Part shown: positions 1 to 7,981 of the stretch, in pieces
How the letters are laid out: each line of letters starts with the position of its first letter
Position numbering within the stretch: the first letter of the stretch is position 1
NCBI GenBank assembly: GCA_946404685.1
Contig: CAMJEK010000002.1
Span: forward strand, 1 to 48,020
From: an uncultured Candidatus Saccharibacteria bacterium
Lineage (GTDB): Bacteria; Patescibacteriota; Saccharimonadia; Saccharimonadales; Saccharimonadaceae
Direction: 5' to 3'
Length of the DNA: 48,020 bases
Made by a program: the position numbers and the translations under genes
The notes under the pieces: generated by a model
Database searches by the model: none
What the model saw: only the letters and a program-made list of their open reading frames with translations
Told to the model about the DNA's origin: nothing

Positions 1-11
1 CGTATAGTCAG

Positions 12-48
12 AAAATAAAATAAACCCCGTTGGGGTTTGTTTTATTTT
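12..48 (-). terminator. Terminator of tRNA-Arg (bidirectional shape)
   Basis: AACCCC-GTT-GGGG hairpin extended by complementary A/T arms (AAAATAAAATAA against TTGTTTTATTTT). It lies just beyond the 3' CCA of the minus-strand tRNA and gives a T-rich run on that strand. The symmetry means it could also stop plus-strand transcription. Confidence 0.75.
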
Positions 49-49
49 C

Positions 50-125
50 TGGTGATCCGGGTGCGAGTCGAACGCACAACCTCTTCCTTAGGACGGAATT
101 GCTCTATCCATTGAGCTACCGGACC
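50..125 (-). tRNA. tRNA-Arg (anticodon CCT)
   Basis: The reverse complement folds as a cloverleaf: acceptor GGTCCGG/CCGGATC (one G-T pair), D arm GCTC/GAGC, anticodon loop GTCCTAA with CCT, T arm GTGCG-TTCGACT-CGCAC, discriminator A and encoded CCA. It should read AGG codons. The outermost anticodon-stem pair is an A-G mismatch. All five tRNAs in the window encode CCA. Confidence 0.95.
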
Positions 126-135
126 TCACTTATGC

Positions 136-145
136 TATAATTATA
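136..145. promoter_or_regulatory. Overlapping divergent -10 boxes (tRNA-Arg and SurA-like gene)
   Basis: The palindrome TATAATTATA contains a plus-strand TATAAT at 136-141 (preceded by TGC, 6 nt before the ATG at 148) and a minus-strand TATAAT at 140-145 (preceded by TGT, 14 nt before the tRNA). The two promoters share two bases of their -10 boxes, so polymerase cannot occupy both at once. Confidence 0.7.
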
Positions 146-147
146 AC

Positions 148-1152
148 ATGAAACTTTTTGGGTCTAAGAAGACTGATAATAAAACTGATCTCGAAAAAGT
201 GGAGGAGCGTCGCGAGGAAGTTCTCTCGAAGGGGCGCAAGTTTAAGTACCCTCTCCAATATACGAAGCATCGCATTGTGGTGAACACAATTTTAATCTCT
301 ATTGTCGTGGCGGTGTTTTTGGCCGTGGGCGGATGGCTCGCGCTATATCGCTTCCAGATGACTGACGAAATTTTGTACCGCATGACGACGATTGTGCCGG
401 TATCGGTAGCTAACGTGGACGGGGAACAGGTGAGATTTTCAGATTATTTGATGCTTTATCGAAGTAGCATTGCTTCGATTGGTCAGAGGTCCGGAAACTT
501 GGATGATAGTGAAAACGGTGAATGGACGCGCACGATGTATAAACGCGCGGCCCTTACCAGCGCTGAGGAATATGCATACGCGATGAAGCTCGGGCGTGAG
601 GCTGGCGTGACGGTTTCGGATGAGGAAGTCGATAATGAATTTGAGAGGCATCGCCAGGTTGGCGGTATCGATAGAAGCGAGGAAGGGTTCCTGAAGGTGT
701 TGAAGGATGATTTTGGGATGTCTCGTAGCGAATATGAGCGCATGCTTTATCTTAACATCATGAAGGCAAAGGTTTCAGCAGTGATTGATACTGATGCAAG
801 CGCACTGGCAGACCAGATCGAGGTTGCCCTTTCTGAAACTAACAATGATTTTAAGGCGGTGGCCGGGAAATTTGAGGGGCGCGTTCTCTATGAGGAGACT
901 GGTGGACTGGTCGCGAATAAAAATATTGATGGTGGTCGCGCTAGCGAGGCTTTGAAGCTTGAGCCAGGACAAACGAGCGGCAGATTTATGTCGATTAATG
1001 GTGATAGCTTCTACTTTGTAAAACTTGTGAATAAGACTGACGCGGAAGTGAACTTCGTGTCGATTGCAGTGCCATTCAGAGAATTCGACAGGCGTTTTGA
1101 GGAAATCAAGAACACTGAGGGCGGTGTTAACGAATATATCACTCTGGAATAG
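148..1152 (+). CDS. Membrane-anchored SurA/PrsA-like peptidyl-prolyl isomerase-type protein
   Basis: A 334-residue protein with a charged cytoplasmic N-terminus (about 1-40), one membrane helix (about 42-68) and an extracytoplasmic remainder. The segment after the helix (VPVSVANVDGEQVRFSDYL) and the helical region to about residue 215 resemble the N-terminal chaperone domain of SurA/PrsA foldases, which assist folding of exported proteins. The C-terminal part (about 225-334) is where a parvulin domain would lie; motifs such as GGLVANKNIDGG and LEPGQTSG suggest a diverged parvulin fold, but I cannot show catalytic residues. The start follows a -10 box by 6 nt with no Shine-Dalgarno, so the mRNA is probably leaderless. 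It stands alone between two tRNA genes. Confidence 0.75.
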   Translation: MKLFGSKKTDNKTDLEKVEERREEVLSKGRKFKYPLQYTKHRIVVNTILISIVVAVFLAVGGWLALYRFQMTDEILYRMTTIVPVSVANVDGEQVRFSDYLMLYRSSIASIGQRSGNLDDSENGEWTRTMYKRAALTSAEEYAYAMKLGREAGVTVSDEEVDNEFERHRQVGGIDRSEEGFLKVLKDDFGMSRSEYERMLYLNIMKAKVSAVIDTDASALADQIEVALSETNNDFKAVAGKFEGRVLYEETGGLVANKNIDGGRASEALKLEPGQTSGRFMSINGDSFYFVKLVNKTDAEVNFVSIAVPFREFDRRFEEIKNTEGGVNEYITLE

Positions 1153-1154
1153 TG

Positions 1155-1163
1155 TGGTATAAT
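1155..1163 (+). promoter_or_regulatory. Extended -10 of tRNA-Gly
   Basis: TGGTATAAT ends 10 nt before the first base of the tRNA and sits directly behind the stop of the SurA-like gene. Confidence 0.65.
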
Positions 1164-1173
1164 TAAGGGGTAG

Positions 1174-1248
1174 GCGGGTATCGTATAACGGCTATTATGT
1201 ATCCTTCCCAAGGATGAGACGAGGGTCCGACTCCCTCTACCCGCACCA
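1174..1248 (+). tRNA. tRNA-Gly (anticodon CCC)
   Basis: Acceptor GCGGGTA/TACCCGC, anticodon loop TTCCCAA (CCC) on an ATCC/GGAT stem, T arm around GGGTCCGACTCCC, discriminator A and encoded CCA. Reads GGG codons. Confidence 0.93.
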
Positions 1249-1249
1249 T

Positions 1250-1276
1250 ATAGCACAGGCGACTGGGCTATTTTTG
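1250..1276 (+). terminator. Terminator of tRNA-Gly
   Basis: ATAGC-a-CAG-gcga-CTG-g-GCTAT followed by TTTTTG. The run of T leads straight into the argS -10 box. Confidence 0.65.
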
Positions 1277-1285
1277 TGTTATAAT
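1277..1285 (+). promoter_or_regulatory. Extended -10 of argS
   Basis: TGTTATAAT, 7 nt before the argS ATG. There is no good -35 and no Shine-Dalgarno, which fits a leaderless transcript from an extended -10 promoter. Confidence 0.7.
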
Positions 1286-1292
1286 ATAAGAG

Positions 1293-2951
1293 ATGGAAGA
1301 AATTGTTCAAAAATTAAAAACTATAGTTAAAGAACTTTTTGATGTAAATATAGAACCGGAAGTGACGGTGGCGCCAGCAGAGGCGAAGGCGGATTTTTCG
1401 TCGAATATAGCGATGCAGGTTGCAATTGCAATAAGCACACAAAAGAGACTGCGTCCACGAGAAATTGCTTGTGACATTGCAAAAAAGATGGGAGAGTACG
1501 ACGTCGAAGTCGCTGGACCGGGTTTTTTGAATTTTACATTATCTACTGAATACTATAGTCAAAAAATGCGGGAACTCGGGGCTGATTTTGCTAAAAATAT
1601 ATCATGTAGTGAATATTCTGGGAAAACGGTAATTTGCGAATTCTCAGATCCAAATCCATTTAAGGTATTACACGTAGGGCATTTGTACACATCGATTGTG
1701 GGCGATTCGATTGCAAGGTTATTTGAATATGCCGGTGCAAAGGTGATCCGCGCGAATTTCGGCGGTGACGTGGGGCTTCACGTGGGTAAAACTATGTGGG
1801 CACTTTTAAAGAGTGGCATGAAAGATTTTACGATTGAAGATATTGCTGCGAAGTACGTTGAAGGGACGAGAGCCTATGAAGACGACGAGGTCGCCAAGGC
1901 TGAGATCGTCGAGATTAACAAAAAGGTTTATGAAATCGCCGAGAAGGGCTTGCATGACTCGGAGCTTGCGGAGATTTATTGGAAGGGTAGGGAACTTTCG
2001 TACAAGTATTTTGAGGATTTCTATGCCAGAATTGGTGTGAAGTTTGATAAGTATTATCCAGAGTCGACTGTAGCCGGACGTGGCCTTGCTGAGGTCAGGA
2101 AAGGCCTTGAAGCTGGGGTCTACGAAGCGTCTGATGGGGCAGTGGTTTATCGTGGCGACACGAAACTCGGGCTTCATACGCGCGTTTTCATCAACAAAGA
2201 AGGTTTGCCGACTTATGAGGCAAAGGATGTGGGGCTGATTTATACCAAATGGGATGATTACCATTTTGATAAGTCAGTAGTAATTACGGGGAATGACATT
2301 ATTGATTACATGAAAATTGTGCTCGGTTCGGTGCGCGAGATGAATCCGGAACTGCCAGAACGTACAACGCATTTGACACACGGTCAAGTGAAGTTGCCTG
2401 GTTCGGTAAAAATGTCGTCTAGAAAAGGGAATTTCTTGAAGGCTGTGGATGTGCTCGATATGGTGTCTGAGGGGTTAAAGAAGAATTATGATTCGGACGA
2501 TTTTACGGTGGCGCTTGGCGCGACGAAGTATGCGTTTTTGAAGTATAAGATGGGCGGAGATATTATCTTTGATCCGGAAGAGTCGGTGAAGATGACGGGG
2601 AATTCGGGGCCGTATCTGCTCTACTCGTGCGTACGTGCGAAGAAAATATTGAGCAGAACGAATTTTATGGCTTTAGCCGATATATATGATATGGATGAAA
2701 ATGAAAAAGCTTTAGCTAAAAAACTTATTCAATACAAGATTATACTAAGAAGTTCTGTAACAAATATGGCACCAAATAAGCTTTGTGGCTACCTTTATGA
2801 CTTAGCGCAAGAATTCTCGCGTTTTTATGAAAAATGTCCAGTAGTTGGAAGTGAACGCGTAGGTGTGCGATACGCTATTTTAGATGTATATCTAAAGACT
2901 ATGTTACATGGCTTAAATATTCTGGGCATTGAAGTGCCGGAGGAAATGTAA
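1293..2951 (+). CDS. argS: Arginyl-tRNA synthetase
   Basis: Class I ArgRS of 552 residues, normal length, charging tRNA-Arg in the cytoplasm. Visible parts are the N-terminal tRNA D-loop recognition domain (about 1-95), the HIGH-type signature HVGH within NPFKVLHVGH (about 125-132), the catalytic core, a KMSSR motif around residue 375, and a helical anticodon-binding domain with the typical late DLAQEFSRFYE segment. The start lies 7 nt after an extended -10 with no Shine-Dalgarno. The last base of its stop codon is the first base of the orn ATG, so the two are translationally coupled. Confidence 0.97.
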   Translation: MEEIVQKLKTIVKELFDVNIEPEVTVAPAEAKADFSSNIAMQVAIAISTQKRLRPREIACDIAKKMGEYDVEVAGPGFLNFTLSTEYYSQKMRELGADFAKNISCSEYSGKTVICEFSDPNPFKVLHVGHLYTSIVGDSIARLFEYAGAKVIRANFGGDVGLHVGKTMWALLKSGMKDFTIEDIAAKYVEGTRAYEDDEVAKAEIVEINKKVYEIAEKGLHDSELAEIYWKGRELSYKYFEDFYARIGVKFDKYYPESTVAGRGLAEVRKGLEAGVYEASDGAVVYRGDTKLGLHTRVFINKEGLPTYEAKDVGLIYTKWDDYHFDKSVVITGNDIIDYMKIVLGSVREMNPELPERTTHLTHGQVKLPGSVKMSSRKGNFLKAVDVLDMVSEGLKKNYDSDDFTVALGATKYAFLKYKMGGDIIFDPEESVKMTGNSGPYLLYSCVRAKKILSRTNFMALADIYDMDENEKALAKKLIQYKIILRSSVTNMAPNKLCGYLYDLAQEFSRFYEKCPVVGSERVGVRYAILDVYLKTMLHGLNILGIEVPEEM

Positions 2952-3475
2952 TGAAAAAAGCGAAGTTTTTGTGGATTGATCTTGAGATGACGGGGCTTTC
3001 TCCTGAGGAAGACCGCATTCTTGAGGTTGCAGCGATCGCAACGAACGTGAAGCTCGAAGAAGTCGCTAGATTTGAGGCAGTCGTGAAGGTTCCAGAAGAG
3101 CTCATGAAAAAACGTATGGTGGGTGAATTCTGGGAGAAGAACAAGGAATCGCGCGACGGTCTGATGGCTCAGAATGAAAATGGTAAGCCGGCCAAGGAAG
3201 TCGAAAAAGAGCTAATCAAGTTCGTTAAAAAGAATTTTGGTAAGGAAGTTTATCTTTCTGGCAATTCGATTCACCAAGACCGCAAGTTTATTGATAGAGA
3301 ATGGCCAGAGCTATCTAAGATGCTACACTATCGCATGCTCGATGTGTCGGCATGGAAGATTTATTTTGAAAATGTACTAGATAAACATTTTGTGAAGCGT
3401 GAGGCACACCGAGCGCTTGATGATATTGAAGGATCAATTGAGGAGTTGAAATGGTATACGACGTTTCTAAAGTAA
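2951..3475 (+). CDS. orn: Oligoribonuclease (DEDDh 3'-5' exonuclease)
   Basis: 174 residues, close to the usual ~180. It degrades 2-5 nt RNAs, and pGpG where c-di-GMP is used, to mononucleotides. The DEDDh signatures are all visible: WIDLEMTGL near the N-terminus, GNSIHQDRKF in the middle, HYRMLDVSAWK, and the C-terminal HRALDDIEGS with the catalytic His and Asp. It overlaps argS by one base and the next gene by 25 bases, so it belongs to one transcript. Confidence 0.95.
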   Translation: MKKAKFLWIDLEMTGLSPEEDRILEVAAIATNVKLEEVARFEAVVKVPEELMKKRMVGEFWEKNKESRDGLMAQNENGKPAKEVEKELIKFVKKNFGKEVYLSGNSIHQDRKFIDREWPELSKMLHYRMLDVSAWKIYFENVLDKHFVKREAHRALDDIEGSIEELKWYTTFLK

Positions 3476-3747
3476 GCGGCATCGAAGAGTTCGCAGAGAA
3501 AAAAGAGAAGGAGCGCACGCTCTATCTCGTTAACGAAAAAGTATTTCTCGTTGTGAATAAAAACACGATTGAGCTTCGTTCGGATTCGAAACTGTCGAAG
3601 TTCTTGGCAGAGAAGTATGAATCTGTGATGATGTCTCGTTATTTCGGAAGAGGGGGAATCGAAATCGTGATGAGCGGACAGCTCGAAGACAGCGAAATTG
3701 ATGACTTAGTGAGACTAAGCTATAATCTCTCAAAAGAAATGGAATAA
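3451..3747 (+). CDS. MmcQ/YjbR-like small protein
   Basis: 98 residues. The body (WxV-like LYLVNEKVFLVVN strand, ELRSDSKLSKFLAEKY, and a final segment ending in DDLVRLSYNLSKEM) resembles the C-terminal half of the MmcQ/YjbR (CyaY-like fold) family, including the typical closing SY-L helix. The function of that family is poorly defined; DNA binding has been suggested. The start is inside orn, preceded by GAGGAG at a good distance, which supports it over later Met codons. Third gene of the argS-orn transcript and directly followed by a terminator. Confidence 0.6.
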   Translation: MVYDVSKVSGIEEFAEKKEKERTLYLVNEKVFLVVNKNTIELRSDSKLSKFLAEKYESVMMSRYFGRGGIEIVMSGQLEDSEIDDLVRLSYNLSKEME

Positions 3748-3751
3748 AAAA

Positions 3752-3780
3752 GAGGCTCTCGAAGGAGCCTCCTTTTTTAT
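3752..3780. terminator. Shared terminator between convergent operons
   Basis: GAGGCTC-TCGAAG-GAGCCTC followed by a run of T on the plus strand and flanked by AAAAAAG for the minus strand. It serves the argS operon and overlaps the last codons of mscL, for which it can act in reverse. Confidence 0.85.
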
Positions 3781-4238
3781 TTTTTCTTTTTCAAGGAATC
3801 GCGAATTTCGCGAAGGAGAACGACGGTTTCGTCGACCTTTTCTTCGCCAGCTTCTTTGGCTGCTTTCTCTTCTTGTTTCTTGAGTTTCTCAGCGCTCTTT
3901 TTGAGGCCGGTCATGAACTTAATCATGAGGAAGACTACGAAGGCGATGATGAGGAAGTTGACGATGTTTTGGATGAGGTTGCCGTAGTTCAAGGTTGCGC
4001 CAGCGACATCAACACTAAGAGTCGTGAAGTCAAAACCACCGCCGACAAGTGAGACGAGTGGCATAATGAGGTCTTTGACGAGGGAATTGACGATGGCGGT
4101 GAAGGCTGAGCCTACGACAATACCTACGGCGAGATCCATGACGTTGCCGCGATTAATGAATTCGACGAATTCTTTACGAAAACCGCCGATTTTTTTGAAG
4201 CCTTTTTTGGCTGCTCCTTTGGTATCGATTTTTTTCAT
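3777..4238 (-). CDS. mscL: Large-conductance mechanosensitive channel MscL
   Basis: 153 residues. The N-terminal amphipathic helix plus TM1 (EFVEFINRGNVMDLAVGIVV) carries the family signature, followed by the periplasmic loop, TM2 (about 88-108) and a Lys/Glu-rich cytoplasmic helix ending in KKKK. It forms a homopentameric tension-gated pore that releases solutes on osmotic downshock. The N-terminus is about 20 residues longer than in E. coli and rich in Lys. AAGGAG lies 6 nt before the ATG, and a TGCTATAAT promoter lies 17 nt further up, so this gene has a normal leader. Confidence 0.96.
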   Translation of the reverse strand: MKKIDTKGAAKKGFKKIGGFRKEFVEFINRGNVMDLAVGIVVGSAFTAIVNSLVKDLIMPLVSLVGGGFDFTTLSVDVAGATLNYGNLIQNIVNFLIIAFVVFLMIKFMTGLKKSAEKLKKQEEKAAKEAGEEKVDETVVLLREIRDSLKKKK

Positions 4239-4255
4239 AAAACTCCTTTTCCAAA

Positions 4256-4264
4256 ATTATAGCA
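4256..4264 (-). promoter_or_regulatory. Extended -10 of mscL
   Basis: Minus-strand TGCTATAAT, 17 nt upstream of the ATG with an AAGGAG site between them. Confidence 0.65.
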
Positions 4265-4281
4265 TTTTGGAATGGAGTAAA

Positions 4282-4899
4282 CTAGTTATTCTCAGAAAAG
4301 GCAGAGAAGGTGTCGTGGAGGACTGTGAGGCTATTTGCCGATGAAGAGAGATAGGATTTTAGAGATGCGTTGCCAGTGGCTTTCTTCAAGGTGTTTTCGT
4401 AGTTGATGAGGTTTTGAGTTTCGTAGATCATTTTGCGGGCGAAGGTGCGGTCGATCATACCGTTGATTTTGGCTTCGAAGAGTTCGTTTTTTAGCTCTTC
4501 AAGAGCAGCGTTTTCTTTGTCGACAACTTTTTTGGTGTATTCCTTTTGTTTTAAAGAAAGGGAATCAGAAATGTAGTTAGCGAGAGTAGTGGAAACGTCG
4601 CTCAAAATTCCGGCGAGGGAAGTGTTGGTTGAGCGGAGGTCTGAAGATTTGATGGATTTGTTGTATTCGGTGATGACAGTTTGGAGATTGTCAGAACGAA
4701 GTTTCAAAGCGATGGCGCTGTCTTTTTCGGAGACGCGGTTTGCGGAAATGATGCCGCCGAAGATGGCAATAAGCGCAAAAAGGCCAACCGCAATGCCGAG
4801 TGCGATAAAGACTTGTTTCAAAAATGAGTTGTTACTATTTTTGGTTTTTGGGGCACTTGTTGGCGTAGAGATTTGGTCCAAATAAGCTTGATTATCCAT
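4282..4899 (-). CDS. Single-pass membrane protein with extracytoplasmic helical domain
   Basis: 205 residues from the internal ATG at 4899. The track ORF extends upstream through the promoter and into dnaG and is not real there. A Ser/Thr/Asn-rich cytoplasmic N-terminus (1-27) precedes a membrane helix (about 28-50) and a helical, charged domain that looks coiled-coil-like (about 55-205). There is no signal cleavage site. I do not recognise a named family; similar single-helix proteins of unknown role are common in Saccharibacteria. The start lies 6 nt after a TGCTATAAT box, so the mRNA is probably leaderless, transcribed divergently from dnaG. Confidence 0.65.
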   Translation of the reverse strand: MDNQAYLDQISTPTSAPKTKNSNNSFLKQVFIALGIAVGLFALIAIFGGIISANRVSEKDSAIALKLRSDNLQTVITEYNKSIKSSDLRSTNTSLAGILSDVSTTLANYISDSLSLKQKEYTKKVVDKENAALEELKNELFEAKINGMIDRTFARKMIYETQNLINYENTLKKATGNASLKSYLSSSANSLTVLHDTFSAFSENN

Positions 4900-4905
4900 A
4901 TGCTT

Positions 4906-4914
4906 ATTATAGCA
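4906..4914 (-). promoter_or_regulatory. Extended -10 of the small membrane protein gene
   Basis: Minus-strand TGCTATAAT, 6 nt before the ATG at 4899. Confidence 0.7.
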
Positions 4915-4933
4915 TAATACGGATTTTAAGATA

Positions 4934-4942
4934 TGGTATACT
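4934..4942 (+). promoter_or_regulatory. Extended -10 of dnaG
   Basis: TGGTATACT, 6 nt before the dnaG ATG, divergent from the promoter at 4906-4914. Confidence 0.65.
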
Positions 4943-4948
4943 TGGAAT

Positions 4949-6586
4949 ATGAATGATGCGAAGGAGGAGATAAAAGCGCGCCTTCCGGTTGAAGATGTCG
5001 TTTCACAATATATGGAACTGAAGCGCGCAGGACGAAGCCTGAAAGGCCATTCTCCTTGGGGTGTTGATAAGCATGAGAGCTTTATGGTGTCTCCGGAAAA
5101 AGGCATCTGGCACGATTTTTCGGCAAACAAAGGTGGAGACATTTTTACGTTCGTGATGGAAGTGGAGGGGATTTCATTCCGCGAGGCGATGGAGAAATTG
5201 GCAGCGCAAGCTGGGGTGGAACTGACGCGCTATACTGGCGGTGACCAGGAAGTGGCTAAGAAAAAGGCTAGGGCGAGAGAAGCGCTGGCGCTCGCGACGA
5301 AGTATTATCAGATTTGCTTAACTAAGAGTAAGCCGGTTTGTGAGTATGTGTTTTATAAACGCAATTTGAACCGCAAAACCGTGCAGGATTTTAAGATTGG
5401 TTATGCGCCGGCGGGAGGGAAGGTGCTAAAAGAAGTGCTTTTGAAGCGCGGATTTTCGGTGGCGGAACTTAGGACGGCGGGACTACTCAATCAGTATGAT
5501 GGCGACATGTTTAGGGGGAGAATGACAGTGCCGTTTATTGATAATTTTGGGAACGTGATTGGTTTTACGGCGCGCGTGCTGGATAAAAGTGAACCAAAAT
5601 ATTTGAACACTTCGGATACTTTGTTGTTTAATAAAAGTCGCTTTGTGTTTGGTCTTTATCAGGCTAAGGAAGCGATTCGTCGTAATGGGTTTGTGGTGAT
5701 CGTGGAGGGGAATATGGATGTGATTTCGTCACATCAGGCGGGAGTTTGCGAAGCGGTGGCGACATCCGGAACGGCGATGACTGAACAGCATCTCAAGATT
5801 TTGTCTGGCCTTACGTCTGATATTAGGCTGGCCTATGATGGTGATGATGCGGGGGTGAGGGCGGCAGAACGTGCGATTGAAATGGCGGGGGATTTGGGGC
5901 TAGATTTGTCGGTCATATCGAATTATCATGGCGCGAAGGATCCGGACGAGTTGATCCAGAAAGATCCGGAGCTTTGGCGACAGGCGGTTGAAGAACGCGT
6001 GCCGGCGATTGATTGGTTGCTCTCAAAATACGAGGAAAGAGTGGATCTTGAAAGCGGTTCGGGGAAGCGCAAATATTCGGATGTGGCTTTGAAGCTGCTC
6101 GATAAAATTACGGATGAAGTTGAGAGAGCGGGTTATGAGAAGAAGGTGGCTGAGAAGCTCGGAGTTGAGGTTGAGGACCTAAGAAAGAAGGGCAAACGTC
6201 TCGAAGAGAAGCTCGAGAAAAATAAGAGCCGCAAGATTTATAAGAATGCTAAGACTGAAGTGAAAAGTGATAGACTGAAGCAGCTCACGGAAAGTCTGCT
6301 TGCGATCAAGGTTTATGGTGGGGTGAAGACGAAGATTCCATTTGAGGTGCCGGATGACGAAACGAGACTAATGGAACTCGAGCTAGTTTTTAATCATGAA
6401 CATGAGGGAATGGAACCGGACAGCGCGGAACTTGAAAAAGAAGCTGAGGAGCTGCTTGAGAGATTTAATGCTGAGCTTAAGAAAGAACGCAAGGCAGAAC
6501 TAAACGCGAGACTCGCGGAAGTTGATGAGGATAGTCCAGAGTACGAAGAGATTCTAAAAGAGCTCCAAACCTTGCAAAAATCGTAG
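4949..6586 (+). CDS. dnaG: DNA primase DnaG, zinc ligands missing
   Basis: 545 residues. It makes RNA primers at the replication fork. The N-terminal domain aligns with the CHC2 zinc domain (about 33-70: SPWGVDKHESF, then GIWHDFSANKGGD), but the four zinc ligands of the family (C, H, C, C) are S, G, D and A here. The catalytic core follows, with the basic RGRMTVPF region, and the TOPRIM metal motifs are intact: EGNMDV (about 253) and DGDDAG (about 296). The C-terminal third is charged and helical and would be the helicase-binding part. The start is 6 nt behind a -10 box, so the transcript is leaderless. rpoD follows 21 nt later with its own -10, preserving the classical dnaG-rpoD order. Confidence 0.93.
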   Translation: MNDAKEEIKARLPVEDVVSQYMELKRAGRSLKGHSPWGVDKHESFMVSPEKGIWHDFSANKGGDIFTFVMEVEGISFREAMEKLAAQAGVELTRYTGGDQEVAKKKARAREALALATKYYQICLTKSKPVCEYVFYKRNLNRKTVQDFKIGYAPAGGKVLKEVLLKRGFSVAELRTAGLLNQYDGDMFRGRMTVPFIDNFGNVIGFTARVLDKSEPKYLNTSDTLLFNKSRFVFGLYQAKEAIRRNGFVVIVEGNMDVISSHQAGVCEAVATSGTAMTEQHLKILSGLTSDIRLAYDGDDAGVRAAERAIEMAGDLGLDLSVISNYHGAKDPDELIQKDPELWRQAVEERVPAIDWLLSKYEERVDLESGSGKRKYSDVALKLLDKITDEVERAGYEKKVAEKLGVEVEDLRKKGKRLEEKLEKNKSRKIYKNAKTEVKSDRLKQLTESLLAIKVYGGVKTKIPFEVPDDETRLMELELVFNHEHEGMEPDSAELEKEAEELLERFNAELKKERKAELNARLAEVDEDSPEYEEILKELQTLQKS

Positions 6587-6594
6587 TTTTTAAG

Positions 6595-6600
6595 TATACT
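6595..6600 (+). promoter_or_regulatory. -10 box of rpoD
   Basis: TATACT, 7 nt before the rpoD ATG. No TG extension and no Shine-Dalgarno. Confidence 0.5.
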
Positions 6601-6607
6601 GAGCTTA

Positions 6608-7582
6608 ATGAGTATTGACAAAGACGATATTTTGGATGCGAACGATTTAACGCTCGATATTGACGAGCCAGAATCGGCGGATCTTGCGGGGGAAGAAGAG
6701 CTTTCCGATGAGGAGCTCGCAATTACTGCTGAGAATGTTGATTCTTTTGCAGACGATTCAGTTAGGCTTTATCTTCGTGAAATTGGTAAAATTCCACTTC
6801 TTTCTCAGGAAGAGGAACAAGAACTCGCTGCCCGCATCGTGAAGGGCGACAAAAAGGCCAAGGATAAAATGGTTGAATCCAACATGCGTCTCGTGGTTTC
6901 GATTGCGAAGCGTTATGGTGGCCGTGGTCTTGATTTTCTAGATTTGATTCAAGAGGGAAACACTGGCCTTCTTCGCGCAGTTGAAAAATTCGATCCAGAA
7001 AAAGGCTTTAAGTTCTCGACTTATGCAACTTGGTGGATTCGCCAAGCTATTACGCGTGCAATTGCCGACCAGGCCCGTACGATTCGTATTCCAGTGCACA
7101 TGGTTGAAACAATCAACAAAGTTCTTCGCACCACCCGCAAACTCACAACCGAACTTAACCGCGAGCCGACCAATGAGGAAATCGCTAAAGAACTCGACAT
7201 GGAACCAGAGAAGGTTGATTATGTCATGCGCATTAAGCAGGATATCGCATCACTCGACGCATCAGTTGGACGTGAAGGTGATGATGAAGATTCTGTGCTT
7301 GGTGACTTCGTTGAGGATGAAGAGCGCGACTCGCCAGAAGAGTCTGCTGCTAACCAGATTTTGAAGGAACAACTTGCAGAAATTCTTTCCACCCTTTCAG
7401 AACGTGAACAAAAAATTATTCGTCTTCGTTTCGGAATTGGTGGCGGACGTCCACATACCCTCGAAGAGGTAGGTAATGAATTTGCCGTGACGCGCGAACG
7501 TATTCGTCAAATTGAAGCTAAGGCTCTATCAAAACTTCGTAAGAATAAAGATACGAAGAAATTGCATGAATACCTAAAGTAG
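6608..7582 (+). CDS. rpoD: Primary sigma factor RpoD/SigA
   Basis: 324 residues. An acidic leader of about 45 residues replaces region 1.1. Region 1.2 ([17 protein letters not shown]), region 2 with the -10 melting helix ([18 protein letters not shown], about 136-155), region 3 and region 4.2 with its helix-turn-helix ([20 protein letters not shown]) are all present. It directs RNA polymerase to housekeeping promoters. The extended -10 boxes throughout the window fit this sigma, since region 3 residues read the TGn element. The large non-conserved region of proteobacterial RpoD is absent. The VirB2-like gene follows after 8 nt. Confidence 0.96.
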   Translation: MSIDKDDILDANDLTLDIDEPESADLAGEEELSDEELAITAENVDSFADDSVRLYLREIGKIPLLSQEEEQELAARIVKGDKKAKDKMVESNMRLVVSIAKRYGGRGLDFLDLIQEGNTGLLRAVEKFDPEKGFKFSTYATWWIRQAITRAIADQARTIRIPVHMVETINKVLRTTRKLTTELNREPTNEEIAKELDMEPEKVDYVMRIKQDIASLDASVGREGDDEDSVLGDFVEDEERDSPEESAANQILKEQLAEILSTLSEREQKIIRLRFGIGGGRPHTLEEVGNEFAVTRERIRQIEAKALSKLRKNKDTKKLHEYLK

Positions 7583-7590
7583 GAGGAAGA

Positions 7591-7980
7591 ATGAAACACT
7601 TGTTTAGAAACATTATGATCATCGCAGTGCTCGCCATTGCTCCTTGTTTTGCAGTTTTAAATACTGGTATGGCTTTTGCGGAAGGGGAACAAACCGCATC
7701 AGTTCTTAAAGATTGTGGAAGCAAGGCTTCCGGTGAAAACGGTGAAGGTATCTTCTGTTTGCTTAATACTGCTGTTGATATTCTCTCAGTTGGTGTTGGC
7801 GTGCTCGGCGTACTTGGTATTACCATCGTTGGTATTCAATATCTCACGGCTGGCGGCAGCGAGGACCAAACTCGCAAGGCAAAGCGTCGTATGTATGAAA
7901 TTGTGATTGGTCTTGTAGTTTATGTGCTGATCGCAGTGATTCTAAAATGGCTCTTGCCGTCGATGAATGCTAATAGCTAG
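7591..7980 (+). CDS. TrbC/VirB2-like pilin or small exported membrane protein
   Basis: 129 residues. A signal peptide (about 1-30, ending MAFAEG), a short Cys-containing loop (two Cys that could form a disulfide), then two membrane helices (about 55-80 and 100-122) separated by the basic turn GGSEDQTRKAKRRM. That two-helix layout with a GGSxxxxxKAK turn is typical of the VirB2/TrbC-type small subunits seen in many CPR genomes, where they may form pilus-like or T4SS-like structures. No other secretion genes are nearby. A good AGGAGG site precedes the ATG. Confidence 0.6.
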   Translation: MKHLFRNIMIIAVLAIAPCFAVLNTGMAFAEGEQTASVLKDCGSKASGENGEGIFCLLNTAVDILSVGVGVLGVLGITIVGIQYLTAGGSEDQTRKAKRRMYEIVIGLVVYVLIAVILKWLLPSMNANS

Positions 7981-7981
7981 C

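Noticed and set aside
4282-4899. LemA-family assignment for the small membrane protein
   Set aside because: The single N-terminal helix and helical domain are similar in outline, but the LemA motifs are not seen.
4900-5142. N-terminal extension (81 residues) of the minus-strand membrane protein in the ORF track
   Set aside because: It would run through both divergent promoters and into dnaG; the ATG at 4899 lies 6 nt behind a clear -10.
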